Source: Stenotrophomonas sp. BIGb0135 (GTDB lineage Bacteria > Pseudomonadota > Gammaproteobacteria > Xanthomonadales > Xanthomonadaceae). From it: DNA of 64,000 nt. The position numbers and the translations under genes are program-made. This document shows, piece after piece, positions 37,437-45,938 of the stretch. Below the pieces are notes generated by a model that worked only from the letters and a program-made list of their open reading frames with translations, ran no database searches and was not told the origin of the DNA. The stretch spans positions 186,001 to 250,000 of the forward strand of contig NZ_JANUDX010000003.1 of the NCBI RefSeq assembly GCF_024810105.1, given 5' to 3'. The stretch's first letter is position 1. Each line of letters starts with the position of its first letter.

Positions 37437-38776
37437 CGCGCCGGCAGGTGCTCCAGCAGCGTCTGCGCCAGGCGGTCGTAGTCGCCCTTGAAGTGATGGT
37501 CGCCGGGCAGCTTGATGACCTGTGCATGGCCCGCCGGCAGCGACGGGCACAGCGCGTCGTCGTCGTCCTCGCCGTACAGGCACAGCGTCTTGCCGGACGG
37601 CAGCCTGGCGATCTCCGGTGCGATCGGCAGCCCACCACCGCCGCCACCCAGCCAGTTGCTGACGTGGAATTCGTAATCGGCGTTCCTGCCCACCGACATC
37701 AACCCGATCATCGCCACGCTGTCGCGCACGGCCGGGGAGAGCTGGTTGATGGCGGCCGGCAGCACATCGGCCCCCTGCGAAAACCCGACCAGCACCACGC
37801 GTTTGCGCTGCCACTGCTGGCTGTAGTGCGCGGCAATCCGTTCCAGGTCGCGGGCGAAGCCTTCCGGCGTACGTGCGGTCCAGAAGTAGCGCAACGAATC
37901 CACGCCAACCACCGGCACGCCGCCTTCGGCCAATGCCGCCGCCACTTCCTTGTCCAGGCCGGCCCAACCGCCATCGCCGGACACGAAGATCGCGAAGGTA
38001 TCGCCGGGCTTGCTGGCATCCACCTCCACCACCGGCAGGCCCTTGAGCGCATCCGGCGGCGGCGCCAGGCTCACCCCCTTCTGCGCGCCGATCACCTCGG
38101 CGGCTGCCAGCAGGCCGGGCAGTTCATCGCCACCGCCGGTGCGCTGGAACTGGCGGCCCATCGCCACCTTGCGCACGAAGGCGGCGGCATTGCCGACCGT
38201 GCAATGGTTGCCGCCGGCCGCGTCCAGCCAGGGGAAATTCAATTCGGCCGGCTGCAGCCGGCCATGGCTGGAACCGGCCCCGCAGACCTTGCGCTCGCGC
38301 GCGTGGTCAGGGCAGAAGCCGGTGGTGAGCAGCCCGGCGAACACCTGCGTATCGGCCTGGGCGGCCACCGCGTAAGCCAGCTCCGCCCCCTCGCCATCGC
38401 CACCGATCAGCGGCAGGTGATAGCCGGGCACGTGCAGGTAAGCCTGGAACCAGCGCGAGAAGTTCTCCACATCGCCCGCGCCGAACGCGCAGCTTCCGCC
38501 GCCTTCGCGTGCGAGGACCTGGTGCAGCCTGGCCACGTCGACCCGGGCCACCAGCGCGCCCTGCAGGCGCAGCGCATCGATCCGCTCGGCCGTGCGCGCC
38601 TCTTCGCGGCCGCCGTCGAACCACACCACCACCCGCTGGGGGCGACCGTCCGGCACGTACACCGGCACCTGCTGGAAGCGTCCGTGGCTCACCTGCTGCG
38701 GGGCCGCGGCCAACGCCGCCGACGCCCACCCGCCGATCACCAGACCCAGCACCTTCCCCCACCCGGCTGCCCGCAT
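37433..38776 (-). CDS. acvB: AcvB/VirJ family periplasmic lipid hydrolase
   Basis: A 447-residue exported protein. The start at 38776 gives a signal peptide ending near ALAAA; the ATG at 38839 would precede it. Two alpha/beta-hydrolase-like halves are visible, the second with the nucleophile elbow GFSQGAD and a late catalytic His in LPGDHHFKGDY. Cys residues suggest disulfides. AcvB-type proteins hydrolyse lysyl-phosphatidylglycerol in the periplasm, the lipid MprF makes, and mprF is the convergent neighbour. The stop TAG is 37433-37435, inside the inverted SMAG. Confidence 0.88.
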   Translation of the reverse strand: MRAAGWGKVLGLVIGGWASAALAAAPQQVSHGRFQQVPVYVPDGRPQRVVVWFDGGREEARTAERIDALRLQGALVARVDVARLHQVLAREGGGSCAFGAGDVENFSRWFQAYLHVPGYHLPLIGGDGEGAELAYAVAAQADTQVFAGLLTTGFCPDHARERKVCGAGSSHGRLQPAELNFPWLDAAGGNHCTVGNAAAFVRKVAMGRQFQRTGGGDELPGLLAAAEVIGAQKGVSLAPPPDALKGLPVVEVDASKPGDTFAIFVSGDGGWAGLDKEVAAALAEGGVPVVGVDSLRYFWTARTPEGFARDLERIAAHYSQQWQRKRVVLVGFSQGADVLPAAINQLSPAVRDSVAMIGLMSVGRNADYEFHVSNWLGGGGGGLPIAPEIARLPSGKTLCLYGEDDDDALCPSLPAGHAQVIKLPGDHHFKGDYDRLAQTLLEHLPAR

Positions 38777-38864
38777 CGTCACATATCCTGAAAGAGTCCC
38801 CGCCACGATACGCCGGTCCCCCGGCAACGGCATGTACACAGGCTGGCCGCACGCCGGGCGCCAC

Positions 38865-39512
38865 TCAGCGCGGCGCGGGCGGCCGCGACTGACGCCAGGC
38901 CTGCAGTGCCACGGCCAGCAGCCACAGCACCACCGCGGCGATCACCAGCTTCTGCCCGGCCCCGCGTGGCGGGCCACGCCACAACACGTGCAGCCACAGC
39001 AGCACGAAACACAGCCACGCCCACCCCCACGCCGCGCCCGCCCACCGCGACCAACGCGGGTCGGCGCGCAGGTACCAGCTCTGCAGCAGCATCGCCACGC
39101 TCACGCACAAAAAGGCGGTGTTGGCCGCCAGGCCATGCACCAGCGGCGCCAGCAACGGCGCGTGCGTGGGCAACCAACTGTCGCCGATCGCCACGCCCAT
39201 CAATCCGCAGGCCGCCATCCAGAACAGCAGCGGCGCCGCCGCACTGCGCCGCGGAGAGCGGCTGGCGGCATGCAGCGACCACGCCAGCAGCATGATCGCC
39301 ACGGCCAGCACGCAATACGCGCTGCGCAGCGCCAGGCCCCAGGGACCGTGCAGGTAAAGGCTCAAGGTGGCCTGCACCCAGTCCAGGTCCTGGCGTGCCC
39401 ACTGGGTCCACAGCGCGGTGGCGGTGAACAGCACCAACGCACACAGGGCCGCCAGTGCGATCGCGCCGTGCGCCCGCGCGCGGCCGGTTGCCATGGGGTG
39501 ATGATCCGTCAT
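38865..39512 (-). CDS. DUF998-like membrane protein
   Basis: A 215-residue protein with about six helices, starting MTDHHPMATGRARAHG; a second ATG at 39494 is possible. Features such as DLDWVQATLSLYLHGPWG after the first helix and a central GDSWLPTHAPLLAPLVH resemble DUF998 proteins. It is distant from the DUF998 protein at 18510-19115. Its role is unknown. It lies just downstream of the small cysteine protein and HD gene on this strand. Confidence 0.65.
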   Translation of the reverse strand: MTDHHPMATGRARAHGAIALAALCALVLFTATALWTQWARQDLDWVQATLSLYLHGPWGLALRSAYCVLAVAIMLLAWSLHAASRSPRRSAAAPLLFWMAACGLMGVAIGDSWLPTHAPLLAPLVHGLAANTAFLCVSVAMLLQSWYLRADPRWSRWAGAAWGWAWLCFVLLWLHVLWRGPPRGAGQKLVIAAVVLWLLAVALQAWRQSRPPAPR

Positions 39513-39530
39513 CGGCGGTGGACTCCCGGC

Positions 39531-39752
39531 TCAGGCGTCGGCATCGGGGTGGCGCAGCATCCAGGCGGCCAGCGCGGCGCGATAGCGCTGCAGCTCATCG
39601 CTGTACAGGTCCAGCACGCACAACGGGCACCCGCTGCCGCAGCACTCGTTCGGGCCCGGTTCCTCGGGCGGTTGCGGGCGGGGATCGGTGGGCGGCGCAG
39701 CAGGCTGGGACATGGGCAGGCAGGACGGGATGGGAGGAAAACCGGCCGCCAT
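39531..39752 (-). CDS. Small oxidoreductase-like domain protein
   Basis: A 73-residue protein with a Pro-rich N-terminal half and a cysteine cluster ECCGSGCPLCVLDLY followed by an amphipathic helix. This fits the Oxidored-like family (PF09791). The start at 39752 shares one base with the HD gene stop (TAATG), suggesting coupled translation. The alternative ATG at 39713 would give 60 residues. The four clustered Cys may bind metal. Confidence 0.75.
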   Translation of the reverse strand: MAAGFPPIPSCLPMSQPAAPPTDPRPQPPEEPGPNECCGSGCPLCVLDLYSDELQRYRAALAAWMLRHPDADA

Positions 39753-40351
39753 TATCCGATGCGGCGACGCAGGTTGGCGCGCGCGGCCCGATCCAGCCGC
39801 TCATGGAAGAAGCCACTCAGGAAAATGCGTGGCTTGAGCAGCAGTTGCTTGAGGAAACGACGGCGGTTGAGGCGGAACAGGAATCCCGGGACGTGTCCGG
39901 CGTACTCTTCGGCGATCCCCTGGTCGTAGGCATCGAATACCGCCGCCGGCGCGCCCAGGATGGCCATGTCGCAATCCAGGAACAACGCGGCCTCGGCATC
40001 GATGTCCGCTGCCGCCAGCGCACCATGGCGCGCCGTCAGCTCGATCAGCTGCACCACCCGCGCCACATCGATCCCGGCCGCCGGCAGCCAGCGTTCGATC
40101 GCCTGCCGTGCCATCGCCGCCGAACGCGCCTCATTGTCGCTGCGGCCGGCGTCGTAGATCGCATCGTGGTACAGCGCGGCCAACTGCACCTCGCGCGGCT
40201 GTCGCCAGCCCGGGCCGTCAGCCACGTCCTGGCAGTGCCGCAGCACCGCCTGCACGTGGGAAAAGTTGTGATACGCCCGCGGCGGCATCGCGTAGGCGGC
40301 CTCCAGGTCGGCCTGCATCGTCGCGGGCAGGGTCATCGGTTCGAAGCGCAT
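39752..40351 (-). CDS. HD-domain protein, predicted metal-dependent phosphohydrolase
   Basis: A 199-residue protein. Likely metal ligands are NFSHV (His), ALYHDAIYD (HD pair) and a later Asp in LFLDCDMAILG. The fold branch is the predicted HD-superfamily hydrolases of about 200 residues, of unknown substrate. The C-terminus is rich in basic and aromatic residues. Overlap with the small cysteine protein indicates an operon. Confidence 0.8.
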   Translation of the reverse strand: MRFEPMTLPATMQADLEAAYAMPPRAYHNFSHVQAVLRHCQDVADGPGWRQPREVQLAALYHDAIYDAGRSDNEARSAAMARQAIERWLPAAGIDVARVVQLIELTARHGALAAADIDAEAALFLDCDMAILGAPAAVFDAYDQGIAEEYAGHVPGFLFRLNRRRFLKQLLLKPRIFLSGFFHERLDRAARANLRRRIG

Positions 40352-40585
40352 GCGCCCACAGTGGCGACCGGATCGGCGGCTGGCAAGAGGGCCTCGCCTG
40401 GCGGTTTTTTGACCACCCCGGTGCAGACCTTGCCGCAGCGTGGGTCTGCCGGTTTATCCACAGGTTTGCCCGGCCCTGGTCCACACCGGCTGTGGATGGC
40501 CGAACGGGCCGACAAACGGTATGCCGCGGCGCCTGCCCCGGCCTAGACTGGCCCGAGCAGGGCAGTCCCCGGCGAGGTGGGCGCG

Positions 40586-41746
40586 ATGTCCGTGTGCAGA
40601 TCAACGCTGTTGCTGCGGGGCCTGATCGCGATGGGGCTGGCCGTCGCCATGCCTGCCACGTCCGCCGAACCACCGGCCCCACCGCCGGTCGCCGCCATCG
40701 CGCCGGCGCCGGCTCCACCGCCCAGCCCTGCGCAGATACTGGCCATTCCCCCGCCGCTGCAGGCGCTGCTTCAGCAGCGGGTGATCGCGCCCGGTTACGC
40801 GCGCGAGCAACGCATCGAACGCCTGGTGCACCTGATCTTCGATGACGACGGCATGGCGTTGACCTACGACCCCTATGCCACCCAGACGCTGACCGAGACC
40901 TGGCAGAACCACCGTGCCAACTGCCTGTCCTTCACCCTGCTGTTCGTGACCCTGGCGCGTGCGGCCGGCATCGACGCGCGCGTGCAGGAAGTGGCGCAGG
41001 TGGTGACCTGGTACCAGGACCAGGGCGTCATCTACAGCGTCGGCCACGTCAACGCCGGGGTGAACATCAACGGTCGCATCGCGGTGGTGGACCTGGACCG
41101 CAACGTGCTCTACGACCGCTACGGCCCGCAGCCGGTCAGCCCGGCACGCGCGCTGGCGCACTTCTACAACAACCGCGGCGCCATGCACATGACCGACGGC
41201 GACGCGGTGCAGGCACGCGCCTACTTCCAGGCCGCGCTCGCGCAGGATCCGGCCTTCGTTTCGGGCTGGAACAACCTGGGCGTACTCGACGCCCGCAACG
41301 GCAACCTGGCCCAGGCCGAGCATGACTATCGCATCGCGCTGCAGCTCAAGCCGCGCAATGCGCCCAGCCTGACCAACGCCGCCGCGCTGTACCGGCGGCT
41401 GGGCGACAGCCGCCAGGCCACGTTGCTGGCCAACCGCCTGCAGCAGGTGCAGCGCGACGACCCGTTCGTGCAGTTCCGCCTCGGCAACGCGGCCGAGCAA
41501 CGCCACGACTACGCCGCGGCGATCCGGTATTACCGGCGCGCGGTGGCCCTGTACGAGACCGCGCACCAGTTCCATTTCGGGCTGGCCCGCGCGTACTTCC
41601 TGGCCGGCGACAACCGCCGCGCCTCCCGCGAAATGGCCCGCGCGCGCGACCTGGCCGGCGACGATGCCGGGGCGCTCAAGGCCCGCTACCAGGCCAAGAT
41701 GGAAAGCCTGGCGCGCTGGCGCCAGCACGACGCCGCGGCCAACTGA
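40586..41746 (+). CDS. Secreted transglutaminase-like and TPR protein
   Basis: A 386-residue exported protein. The ATG at 40586 is preferred over the GTG at 40577. After a signal peptide (ending near ATSAE) and a Pro/Ala-rich linker comes a transglutaminase-like core. Its Cys is in NHRANCLSFTLLF, His in SVGHVNAGVNI, and Asp in AVVDLD (about residues 105-175). TPR repeats follow (about 195-370, with GWNNLGVLDARNGNLAQAE). This architecture suits a periplasmic peptidase or transglutaminase-like enzyme with a protein-docking region. The substrate is unknown. It converges on the zinc-ribbon gene. Confidence 0.8.
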   Translation: MSVCRSTLLLRGLIAMGLAVAMPATSAEPPAPPPVAAIAPAPAPPPSPAQILAIPPPLQALLQQRVIAPGYAREQRIERLVHLIFDDDGMALTYDPYATQTLTETWQNHRANCLSFTLLFVTLARAAGIDARVQEVAQVVTWYQDQGVIYSVGHVNAGVNINGRIAVVDLDRNVLYDRYGPQPVSPARALAHFYNNRGAMHMTDGDAVQARAYFQAALAQDPAFVSGWNNLGVLDARNGNLAQAEHDYRIALQLKPRNAPSLTNAAALYRRLGDSRQATLLANRLQQVQRDDPFVQFRLGNAAEQRHDYAAAIRYYRRAVALYETAHQFHFGLARAYFLAGDNRRASREMARARDLAGDDAGALKARYQAKMESLARWRQHDAAAN

Positions 41747-41753
41747 GCCGGGC

Positions 41754-42089
41754 TCAGGCCTTCTTGAGGAAGCAGGTCTTCAGCACCAGTCCCTTGATCT
41801 TCTCCGAGTTGCCTTCGATGTGCTCGGCGTCGTCTTCCACCAGGCGGATGTTGCGGATCACGGTGCCCTGCTTGAGCGGGATCGAGGAGCCCTTCACCTT
41901 CAGGTCCTTGATCACGGTGACGGTGTCACCGCTGGCCAGCACGTTGCCGTTGCTGTCGCGCACCACCAGGCCTTCGCCGCTGGCTTCGGCCGTGGTCCAC
42001 TCATGGCCGCAGTCGGCGCAGATCCACAGCGCGCCATCGGCGTAGGTGTTTTCGAGGGTGCATTGGGGGCAGGCAGGAGCGGTGGACAT
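41754..42089 (-). CDS. yjdM: YjdM/PhnA family zinc-ribbon protein
   Basis: A 111-residue protein with an N-terminal zinc ribbon (CPQCTLENTYADG then CADCGHEW) and the C-terminal PhnA domain (GSSIPLKQGTVIRNIRLVED; DAEHIEGNSEKIKGLVLKT). The old name PhnA implied phosphonate use, but these proteins are not part of C-P lyase and their role is unknown. It is divergent from the Hsp70-like gene. Confidence 0.93.
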   Translation of the reverse strand: MSTAPACPQCTLENTYADGALWICADCGHEWTTAEASGEGLVVRDSNGNVLASGDTVTVIKDLKVKGSSIPLKQGTVIRNIRLVEDDAEHIEGNSEKIKGLVLKTCFLKKA

Positions 42090-42204
42090 GGTGACGCCTT
42101 GGGAATCTGAACAATCCCCATTGTAACCGCCCTCCCCTCCGGCCCTTGCACCGCCCGCCCGCTTGCCGCAAAGTGCGCGCCCCCCGACCACCGCCCGGCC
42201 CCGC

Positions 42205-43560
42205 ATGAAAATCGGCATCGACTTTGGCACCAGCAACTCCGCCGCCGCCGCCGTGGTGGACGGCAGCGTGGTGCCGATCCAGTTTGGCCAGGCCGAGCAG
42301 TTCCGCACCACGGTGTACTTCCCCGAGGTGATGCGCGACCCGAACGACTTCGAGCTGACCCCGGCGCTGGAGCACGACCTGGCCCGGCTGATCGACGCAG
42401 CCGCCCGCGATGCGCGTGCCGCCGGACAGGAGCGCACGCCCGATGCGCTGCGCCGCGAGGCGCTGCGCGTGGTGCGGCGGCAGTGGATGGAAGAGCAGAT
42501 GCGTGCGCCGCTCAGTTCGACCAAGCTGCTGCAGAACGCGGTGTACGGCGACGACGCGCTGGAAGCCTACTTCGAAGAGAACGAAGGCAACCTGGTGCAG
42601 AGCCCCAAGTCGATGCTCGGCTACAACCTGCACCCGCGCGCGCGCCAGACCATCACCGGCATCGCCACGCACATCCTCGAGCACATCCGCCTGACCGCCT
42701 CGCGCCAGCTCGACCAGCCGGTGCGCACGGCCACGCTGGGCCGCCCGGTGCAGTTCCGCAGTTCGATCGGCGCGGCCGGCAACGACCAGGCGCTGGAGAT
42801 CCTGCACACCGCCGCGATCGCAGCCGGCTTCGACGACGTGGATTTCCTGGAAGAGCCGGCGGCCGCGGCCATGCATTACCACGCCGAAAGCGCGCAGGAG
42901 CACGAGGCGATCGTGGTGGACATCGGCGGCGGCACCACCGACATCGCGCATGCGCGCGTCGGCGGCACGCAGGCACCGAAGATCCACCGCGCCTGGGGCA
43001 TCGCGCGCGGCGGTACCGATATCGACCTGGCCCTGAGCCTGGGCGCGTACATGCCGCTGTTCGGCCGTGGCGTCAGCCGCATTCCCGCCCACCACTACGT
43101 GGAGGCGGCGATGGTGCAGGACATGACCCGCCAGCGCGATTTCCGCCAGCACAACTACCGCGACGCCGAAGCGCCGTGGGGCAAGCGGATGCAGGCACTG
43201 CAGGACACCGGCAACACGGCGCGCCTGTACCGCGAAGTGGAACGTTGCAAGATCGGGCTGAGCAGCGAGACCCACCACGACAGCGCGCTGGATTTCATCG
43301 AGCGCGGGATGGCGGTGCAGGTGGACCGTTCGCGGCTGGAAGCGGCCGCCGGCAACTACCTGGGCGAGCTGGCCACGCTGCTGGAGCAGGTCCGCGCCGA
43401 TATCGGCCACGATCCGGCCGCGGTGTTCCTGACCGGCGGCATGTCGCGCGCCGGCTACCTGCAGGAAGCGGTGGCCGCGGCGTTCCCGGGGGCGACGCTG
43501 GTGCGCGGCAACCCGTCCTTCGGCGTCGTGCATGGGTTGGCGTGGGCCGCGGCTGGTTGA
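42205..43560 (+). CDS. Hsp70-family ATPase (YegD-like)
   Basis: A 451-residue protein starting MKIGIDFGTSNSAAAAVVDG. The ATPase motifs of the actin/Hsp70 superfamily are present: phosphate 1 (DFGTSNS), phosphate 2 (VVDIGGGTTDIAH) and adenosine (FLTGGMSRAGYLQ). The substrate-binding domain of DnaK is missing. The overall pattern matches YegD, an uncharacterised chaperone-like ATPase. The start at 42205 is the first ATG that places DFGT near the N-terminus. It is monocistronic. Confidence 0.9.
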   Translation: MKIGIDFGTSNSAAAAVVDGSVVPIQFGQAEQFRTTVYFPEVMRDPNDFELTPALEHDLARLIDAAARDARAAGQERTPDALRREALRVVRRQWMEEQMRAPLSSTKLLQNAVYGDDALEAYFEENEGNLVQSPKSMLGYNLHPRARQTITGIATHILEHIRLTASRQLDQPVRTATLGRPVQFRSSIGAAGNDQALEILHTAAIAAGFDDVDFLEEPAAAAMHYHAESAQEHEAIVVDIGGGTTDIAHARVGGTQAPKIHRAWGIARGGTDIDLALSLGAYMPLFGRGVSRIPAHHYVEAAMVQDMTRQRDFRQHNYRDAEAPWGKRMQALQDTGNTARLYREVERCKIGLSSETHHDSALDFIERGMAVQVDRSRLEAAAGNYLGELATLLEQVRADIGHDPAAVFLTGGMSRAGYLQEAVAAAFPGATLVRGNPSFGVVHGLAWAAAG

Positions 43561-43914
43561 GGCGTCGTCGGCGGCGGCCGGCACGGTGAGGCTGCGGGTG
43601 CGGCGCCGCATGGGGCGGAGGGGTTGTTTTGCGCGCCCCTGCCCCCACATAGTGGATCTGGCCGCCGGCTGAAACCCAGGCAGCACAAGGGCTTCCGCCC
43701 GGCCCGGGCAGCGTATTAACAAAACGTTACGCCGGAAGCGCTATCATCTTTCGGCTTCAGTGCGCAATGCGCATGTCATCCGGGCCTCGTACAGGCCACC
43801 GTCCTTCTCGATGCTGCCGCCTTCGGATTCGTCCCGGGCGCTGGGATCGCTTTTACGCTGTGATCCGGCTCGTTCCCAGCGCGCAGTGCCCCCGAGCCGC
43901 CAAGAGAGATTCGA
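43561..43914 (+). promoter_or_regulatory. 354-bp intergenic region with a probable promoter for the YkgJ-type gene
   Basis: No supported gene is here. After a GC-rich stretch, an AT-rich patch holds TTAACA (43716-43721) and TATCAT (43742-43747). Each matches sigma-70 hexamers at five positions but with a long 20-nt spacer. Between them lies ACAAAACGTTACG (43719-43731), nearly identical to the site upstream of the TonB-dependent receptor. About 170 nt of leader separate the -10 from the next start codon. Confidence 0.45.
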
Positions 43915-44262
43915 TTGGGCGAACGCCTGGTTGTACCAGCCCCAGTTGCCGCTACCGAACCCGACCCCATCGACTGCCGCCGTTGTGACGCAGTCTGTTG
44001 CCGGATGTCCGTCACCGTCATGCCCAGCGACAGCGTCCCCGGCTACCTCCTCGATACCGACGAGGCCGGCCGCACCGTCATGGCCCGCAACGATGAAGGC
44101 TGGTGCGCGGCCATCGACCCCTATCACCTGCGCTGCACCATCTATTCGCAGCGTCCCGCCATCTGCCGCCAGTTTGACATGGGCGGCGATGACTGCCGCC
44201 TCGTGCGGCAGGACTACCGTCGACAACAGCACGATCTGTCGACGATTTTATCCACGTTTTAA
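43915..44262 (+). CDS. YkgJ family cysteine-cluster protein
   Basis: A 115-residue protein starting at a TTG (43915) with AGAGAG just upstream; a downstream start cannot be excluded. The motifs are CRRCDAVCCR near residue 21, then CAAIDPYHLRCTIYSQRPAICRQF and a final DDCRLVR. These clustered Cys match the YkgJ (zinc- or iron-chelating) family. The function is unknown. A small gene follows 17 nt later. Confidence 0.8.
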   Translation: MGERLVVPAPVAATEPDPIDCRRCDAVCCRMSVTVMPSDSVPGYLLDTDEAGRTVMARNDEGWCAAIDPYHLRCTIYSQRPAICRQFDMGGDDCRLVRQDYRRQQHDLSTILSTF

Positions 44263-44279
44263 CCATGACAGGAGCATCC

Positions 44280-44459
44280 ATGGCCCGTACGCCAAAGACC
44301 TCCCCCAAGGCAGGCAACACCGTTCGCGTTGACCGTAAGCAGGGTTCCAGCACGGCCGTCAACAGCGCCAGCATCGCAGCCGACCTGGCCGCGTTCCGCA
44401 AGAGTGGTGGCAAGATCGAAGTGCTGGGCAACACCCTGGCACTGAAGAAAGCCGGCTGA
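44280..44459 (+). CDS. Small basic protein of unknown function
   Basis: A 59-residue protein starting MARTPKTSPKAGNTVRVDRK, rich in Lys, Arg, Ser and Ala. GGAG lies 6 nt before the ATG at 44280. An ATG at 44265 would add five residues. It has no membrane segment or recognised domain. It is probably co-transcribed with the YkgJ gene. The conserved-looking C-terminus IEVLGNTLALKKAG suggests a real gene. Confidence 0.65.
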   Translation: MARTPKTSPKAGNTVRVDRKQGSSTAVNSASIAADLAAFRKSGGKIEVLGNTLALKKAG

Positions 44460-44473
44460 TGACCTGCAGCCGT

Positions 44474-44498
44474 CCGCACCGGCCTCGCGCCGGTGCGG
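44474..44498. terminator. GC-rich hairpin between convergent genes
   Basis: A 10-bp perfect stem (44474-44483 with 44489-44498) with a CTCGC loop lies 15 nt after the small-protein stop and 10 nt before the DUF4097 stop on the other strand. It has no U-tract. Confidence 0.4.
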
Positions 44499-44507
44499 TG
44501 GCCGCAC

Positions 44508-45389
44508 TCAGCGCGCGCCCAGCCCCACCCGCACGTTGCCCGAGTGCGCGTTGATCGTGATGTCCCCATCGCCCCCACCCAGTTTCGCCTCCAGGCTGCG
44601 GCCCGGCCCATAGCGCGGCCGCTCGACCGTGCCGGCATCGGACTGGATGTCGCCACTGAAGGTCTTCACGCTCAGCTGCGCCGACACCGAGCGCGGCAAC
44701 TGCAGCCCGATCGACCCGCTTACCGTCTGCAGCGTCACCTTCCCGCCCGGCGCCAATCCGGCGGCCGCCACGTTCAGGCTGCCCGAGACCGCTTCAGCGC
44801 CCAGCCGCTGCACCCGCCCTGCGTCCAGTTTGATGCTGCCCGACACGGTCTCGGCCGCCACCTCGCCCGAGCCGCCCGTTGCCTGCACCGAACCGCTCAC
44901 CGCGCGCAGGTCCAGGCGCGGCGTCTGCACCTGCGAGCGGATGCTGCCGCTCACCGTGGTCAACGCGGTCTCGCCGCTGCGCCCGGTCGCGGCGATATCG
45001 CCGCTCACCGCGTTGGCCTGCAGCCGCCGCACGTCCACCTCGGCCACGTCGATATCCGCGCTCACCGTGCCCAGCTGCACCTCCACCGCACGCGGCACCC
45101 GCAGCTCCAGCGTCGCCCCGCCGTTGTTGCCGTTGCGCGGATACACCACTTCCCAGCGCACCCGGTTGGTACTGCGGTCCTGCTTGAGCGTCAGGCCGTC
45201 GGCCATCGAACCACTCAACGCCACCTCGTTGCGGTCCCAGCCGCGCACGCTGACCTTGCCGGCGATGTTGCTCAACTCGACGCGGCCCCCCGCGCCCAGC
45301 GGCGCGCGTTCGTCCACGCGGGTGGCGGCCTGCGCCGCCAACGGCAGCAGCAGGCCCAGGGCGGCGATCAGACGCAATGATGTGTGCAT
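44508..45389 (-). CDS. DUF4097 family beta-strand repeat protein
   Basis: A 293-residue exported protein (signal peptide ending near AQAAT). The mature part is a repeating pattern with VSGSI/VSGDI at regular ~20-residue intervals, which is the DUF4097 parallel-beta repeat seen in LiaG-like and other envelope proteins. The role is unknown. It starts 15 nt after the putative anti-sigma gene and is the third gene of the ECF sigma operon, suggesting it is a target or a sensor of that pathway. Confidence 0.85.
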   Translation of the reverse strand: MHTSLRLIAALGLLLPLAAQAATRVDERAPLGAGGRVELSNIAGKVSVRGWDRNEVALSGSMADGLTLKQDRSTNRVRWEVVYPRNGNNGGATLELRVPRAVEVQLGTVSADIDVAEVDVRRLQANAVSGDIAATGRSGETALTTVSGSIRSQVQTPRLDLRAVSGSVQATGGSGEVAAETVSGSIKLDAGRVQRLGAEAVSGSLNVAAAGLAPGGKVTLQTVSGSIGLQLPRSVSAQLSVKTFSGDIQSDAGTVERPRYGPGRSLEAKLGGGDGDITINAHSGNVRVGLGAR

Positions 45390-45404
45390 GGTGTCACTCC
45401 TCTT

Positions 45405-45938
45405 TCAGGATGGCAGGCCAGCGGCGGCCATCACCGCCTGCTGGGTAAGTTCAAGGCGCAGCGCGTAGGTGCGCTGCAACTGCGAAAGCAATACGCGCGA
45501 ACGCGGGTTCTCGGCGATCGCCGCGCGGATGTGGTCGGCGCTGCTGTCCAGCTCATGCAACGCCGGCTGCCAGTCGCCGCCCACCTGCGTCGGCGGCAGC
45601 GCCGCCATCGCCTGCTGGTATTCGGCGGCCATCGCCTCGGCCTGGCGCTGGACCAGCGTCGGCGGGGGCGTCCGTGGCGCCGGCATCGGCACCACCATCA
45701 GCACCCCCAGCGCCGCCGCCAGGCCCAGCCCCACGCGAAGCGGCCAGCGCCGGCGCGGTGCGCGCGTCGCCCGCGGCCGCTGCAGCTCGGCGGACGGCCG
45801 CGGCATCGGCGGCAACTGCGTGGCAATGGCCTGCCAGACCCGCGCCGGTGGCACCCGCTCGACAGGCAGCGCCCGCAGCCGCGCCTGCAGCGCGGCATGC
45901 TCCGGATCGTGGGGTGTGGTGTCGTCGTAGTCGTTCAT
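45405..45938 (-). CDS. Putative anti-sigma factor, single-pass membrane protein
   Basis: A 177-residue protein whose ATG overlaps the ECF sigma stop (ATGA). A cytosolic N-terminal part (about 1-65, with LRALPVERVPPARVWQAIATQL) leads to one membrane helix (about 68-88) and a periplasmic part. This topology and position directly after an ECF sigma gene are the usual anti-sigma arrangement. No zinc HxxxCxxC motif is seen, so the ZAS class is not supported; the anti-sigma role is inferred from context. Confidence 0.7.
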   Translation of the reverse strand: MNDYDDTTPHDPEHAALQARLRALPVERVPPARVWQAIATQLPPMPRPSAELQRPRATRAPRRRWPLRVGLGLAAALGVLMVVPMPAPRTPPPTLVQRQAEAMAAEYQQAMAALPPTQVGGDWQPALHELDSSADHIRAAIAENPRSRVLLSQLQRTYALRLELTQQAVMAAAGLPS

